From NCBI RefSeq assembly GCF_045679555.1, contig NC_092096.1, positions 21,723,016 through 21,787,015 of the forward strand: a DNA stretch of 64,000 nt. Reading direction: 5' to 3'. Position 1 is the first letter of the stretch. Every line of letters begins with the position of its first letter. A program made the translations under genes and the position numbers. Under the pieces are notes generated by a model. It saw only the letters and a program-made list of their open reading frames with translations, made no database searches and had not been told where the DNA came from. Below are positions 37,001 to 40,000 of the stretch, piece by piece. This DNA is from Salvelinus alpinus. Lineage: Eukaryota > Chordata > Actinopteri > Salmoniformes > Salmonidae.

Positions 37001-40000
37001 CTGTGTCTTTAGCAGTGAGGAACAGGATACACTATCCTGTGTCTTTAGCAGTGAGGAACAGGATACACTATCCTGTGTCTTTAGCAGTGAGGAACAGGAT
37101 ACACTATCCTGTGTCTTTAGCAGTGAGGAACAGGATACACTATCCTGTGTCTTTAGCAGTGAGGAACGGGATACACTATCCTGTGTCTTGAGCAGTGAGG
37201 AACGGGATACACTATCCTGTGTCTTGAGCAGTGAGGAACGGGATACACTATCCTGTGTCTTGAGCAGTGAGGAAATCCTGTGTCTTTAGCAGTGAGGAAC
37301 AGGATACACTATCATGTGTCTTTAGCAGTGAGGAACAGGATACACTATCCTGTGTCTTTAGCAGTGAGGAACAGGATACACTATCCTGTGTCTTTAGCAG
37401 TGAGGAACAGGATACACTATCCTGTGTCTTTAGCAGTGAGGAACGGGATACACTATCCTGTGTCTTTAGCAGTGAGGAACGGGATACACTATCCTGTGTC
37501 TTGAGCAGTGAGGAACAGGATACACTATCCTGTGTCTTTAGCAGTGAGGAACATTTCCAAACCCTAGGCTACTCAGAATGTATGCACCGTCCTTGAACCC
37601 TAGAGATAATCTGTTTAACCTGGAGGTCAAAGGGTAGCAGGGTCACCCTGGGTTCACATTACTGCAGTAGCAAAACCAACGGAACACGAAAACAAGCATT
37701 TCTTTTTGGACAAGTTCAGGCAGTCCCTCCCAGTTTCAGTCTGTTTGCTTCCGGTTGGTTCCTAGTGAATACACCACCGGGTTAATGCCTACCTTCATTA
37801 CCATCAAACTGATGGTCATTGTAACTACAGGCCACAGTGGAACAGATAATTGCAGCGTTTGCAGTTTTCAGCCCTATAATTGGATGTCTGCTGGTTGTTT
37901 ATCTACTCGACGAGGCAATGAGCAGCAGAAGTAGAGAGAACGTTATCTAGGTGTTTTTACACCATCCAGTTGACTCACCATTTGAATCTTGTCTGTTTGA
38001 ACAGGCAGTGATCTAGGAGGTTCTCAGTCAGGACATATGGCATGCTCATCCCAGGGGATGGTGTCCTGCACCCAGATCTAAAAATAAGCTACAAAAAAAA
38101 CTAACCTAAATGTAGACTATGGAATCGCGTGGCATTGTATTAGCTGCAGTATCCCCATAATGAGCTAATGTGCTCCTCTTCAGTTTAGTGTCAGTTTAGG
38201 CTAGCAAAAAAAAAGGCTTAATTAAATAAGTATCATTCAGAGTATAGGTCTGTGACGATCTGCCTGTATTCCTATCTTTACAAGTTAGCTCAAATCATTT
38301 AGTCAACTAGGGTATTTGCCATCATCTGTAGCCTGTAGTTTGTAAATACAATCTCTGGATCCAGTCTTCATCACCAACACTTTAAATACATCCCACCATT
38401 TGTTGCACCTGACCCATTGACTGAAGCGTGTTCAGGGCAGAGGACATGTTTCCTTGCCCATCGTAGAGTACACGTGACCCGCTCATAATCTATTGAAGCT
38501 GCTGCTGCATCCATTCAGTAGCTAGGGGTTGCCACCAGATGAGGTCCGGAAGCACAGAGAGGATAAGGCTTAACCAACCACAGTGGACGGGCCCAATCTA
38601 AACAATCTGAAATGAAGGTCATTTATTTTGTAGGATTACTTCAAAAATCACACAGTTTCATTTAATGGGAGGACAATGGCTGAGTGAGAGAGGATGCTAC
38701 CTGGACTGGAGAACTGCTATGTTAAAGACGCAGCTATAGGGATCGCAAAGAGAAACAGACTCCGTTTTCTACATTATCTCTGTTATTCTACATTCTCTGT
38801 GCCGTCTGTTGCCTCCATTGACGTTATGAATCCAGCGAGTGAACAAGATTCTGTAGTTGTTCAATTCAAAAACAATCATTTGCATTTTTAAACTGGGTCA
38901 GGAGCCTAGGAGTTAGGCAGCATCCCAAAAGGCTCCCTATATAGCCTAGTGCACTACCTTTGACCAGGGCCCGTATGGCTCTGGTCCAAAGTAGGGAATA
39001 GGGAGCCATTTGGGACGCAAACTATAGCTGTGGCTGACAGTCAGACAAAATCAACAATAGGAAAGATTGCAAAAGAGGCTGAAATTCATGAGAAGACATG
39101 TTTAATGAGATTCAGAGGGGAAAACACAGGCCTAGACAGAGAGAATAAGTGAACGTACGTATCAAACAGTCGTATCCAAGGGTAGCTTATTGATGTGCAT
39201 CTCTCTGGGGCTCCCTAGAGTACACCAGATGTTCACCACAAAACTGAGCAGGTGGATGGTGGTGGTGTCATGTGGCACTTGAATTTCCCACGTCTCTCTT
39301 TTAGAGATCAACCAGAGAACAGTAAAGGCTTCTCATTCAAATTTGGAAAAAAATCAGGGAGACAGGCCATAAATGCACAGCCTATATCAGAGATGCAAAG
39401 CATTTAGGCCTAGGCTATGCTGCATTAGTGGAGATGGCTTTTCCACAAAGCTCTGTGACTCAAGAGCCACATAACAGCTAAGCTTTGGAGGAATCTGAAA
39501 AAGCATTTTGTCAACCTGCTGGAATTCAGACCAGGGCACTAAGCCTGAAGGCTTTTTAACAGCAGCAACAAGGTTGAGGCAACAGGCATAGCCCAACACT
39601 ATTCTTCACAATCCGAGAAAGTTCAACCTCTATCCAGGGATTAACCAATGAGATTGCAGGTGGCTGTGTATTTATGGTACACTGCATCATATGGATATGT
39701 GTGCAACAAAAGTTCAACATTCACCTTCTGCTACCATTTCTGTCAAGCCGTCTACACATACAGTTTAACGTATAGGTTGGAGAAATCCAGCGTACGCACC
39801 ACACAGAACGCACTACTACTGCCTCTGCAACGCAAGGCAAATACAGAATTCCATTGGAAATAAATGTACTTCTGATGTGACAAAATGCAATGACGCTGTC
39901 ATCGAGGCGTAATGCTTCCTCTACTATGACAAGAGACAGTTACGGCCTGAGGGCTCTGGAGCAGGCTCTGTCACAGACAGCCTGCCATAGGCCTAACACT

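Noticed and set aside
35816..37596. 398-codon open frame with 12-residue repeats as a protein-coding gene
   Set aside because: Entirely produced by a 36-bp tandem array without stops in that frame; no homology, no splice or start support, sits in an intron of the opposite strand.
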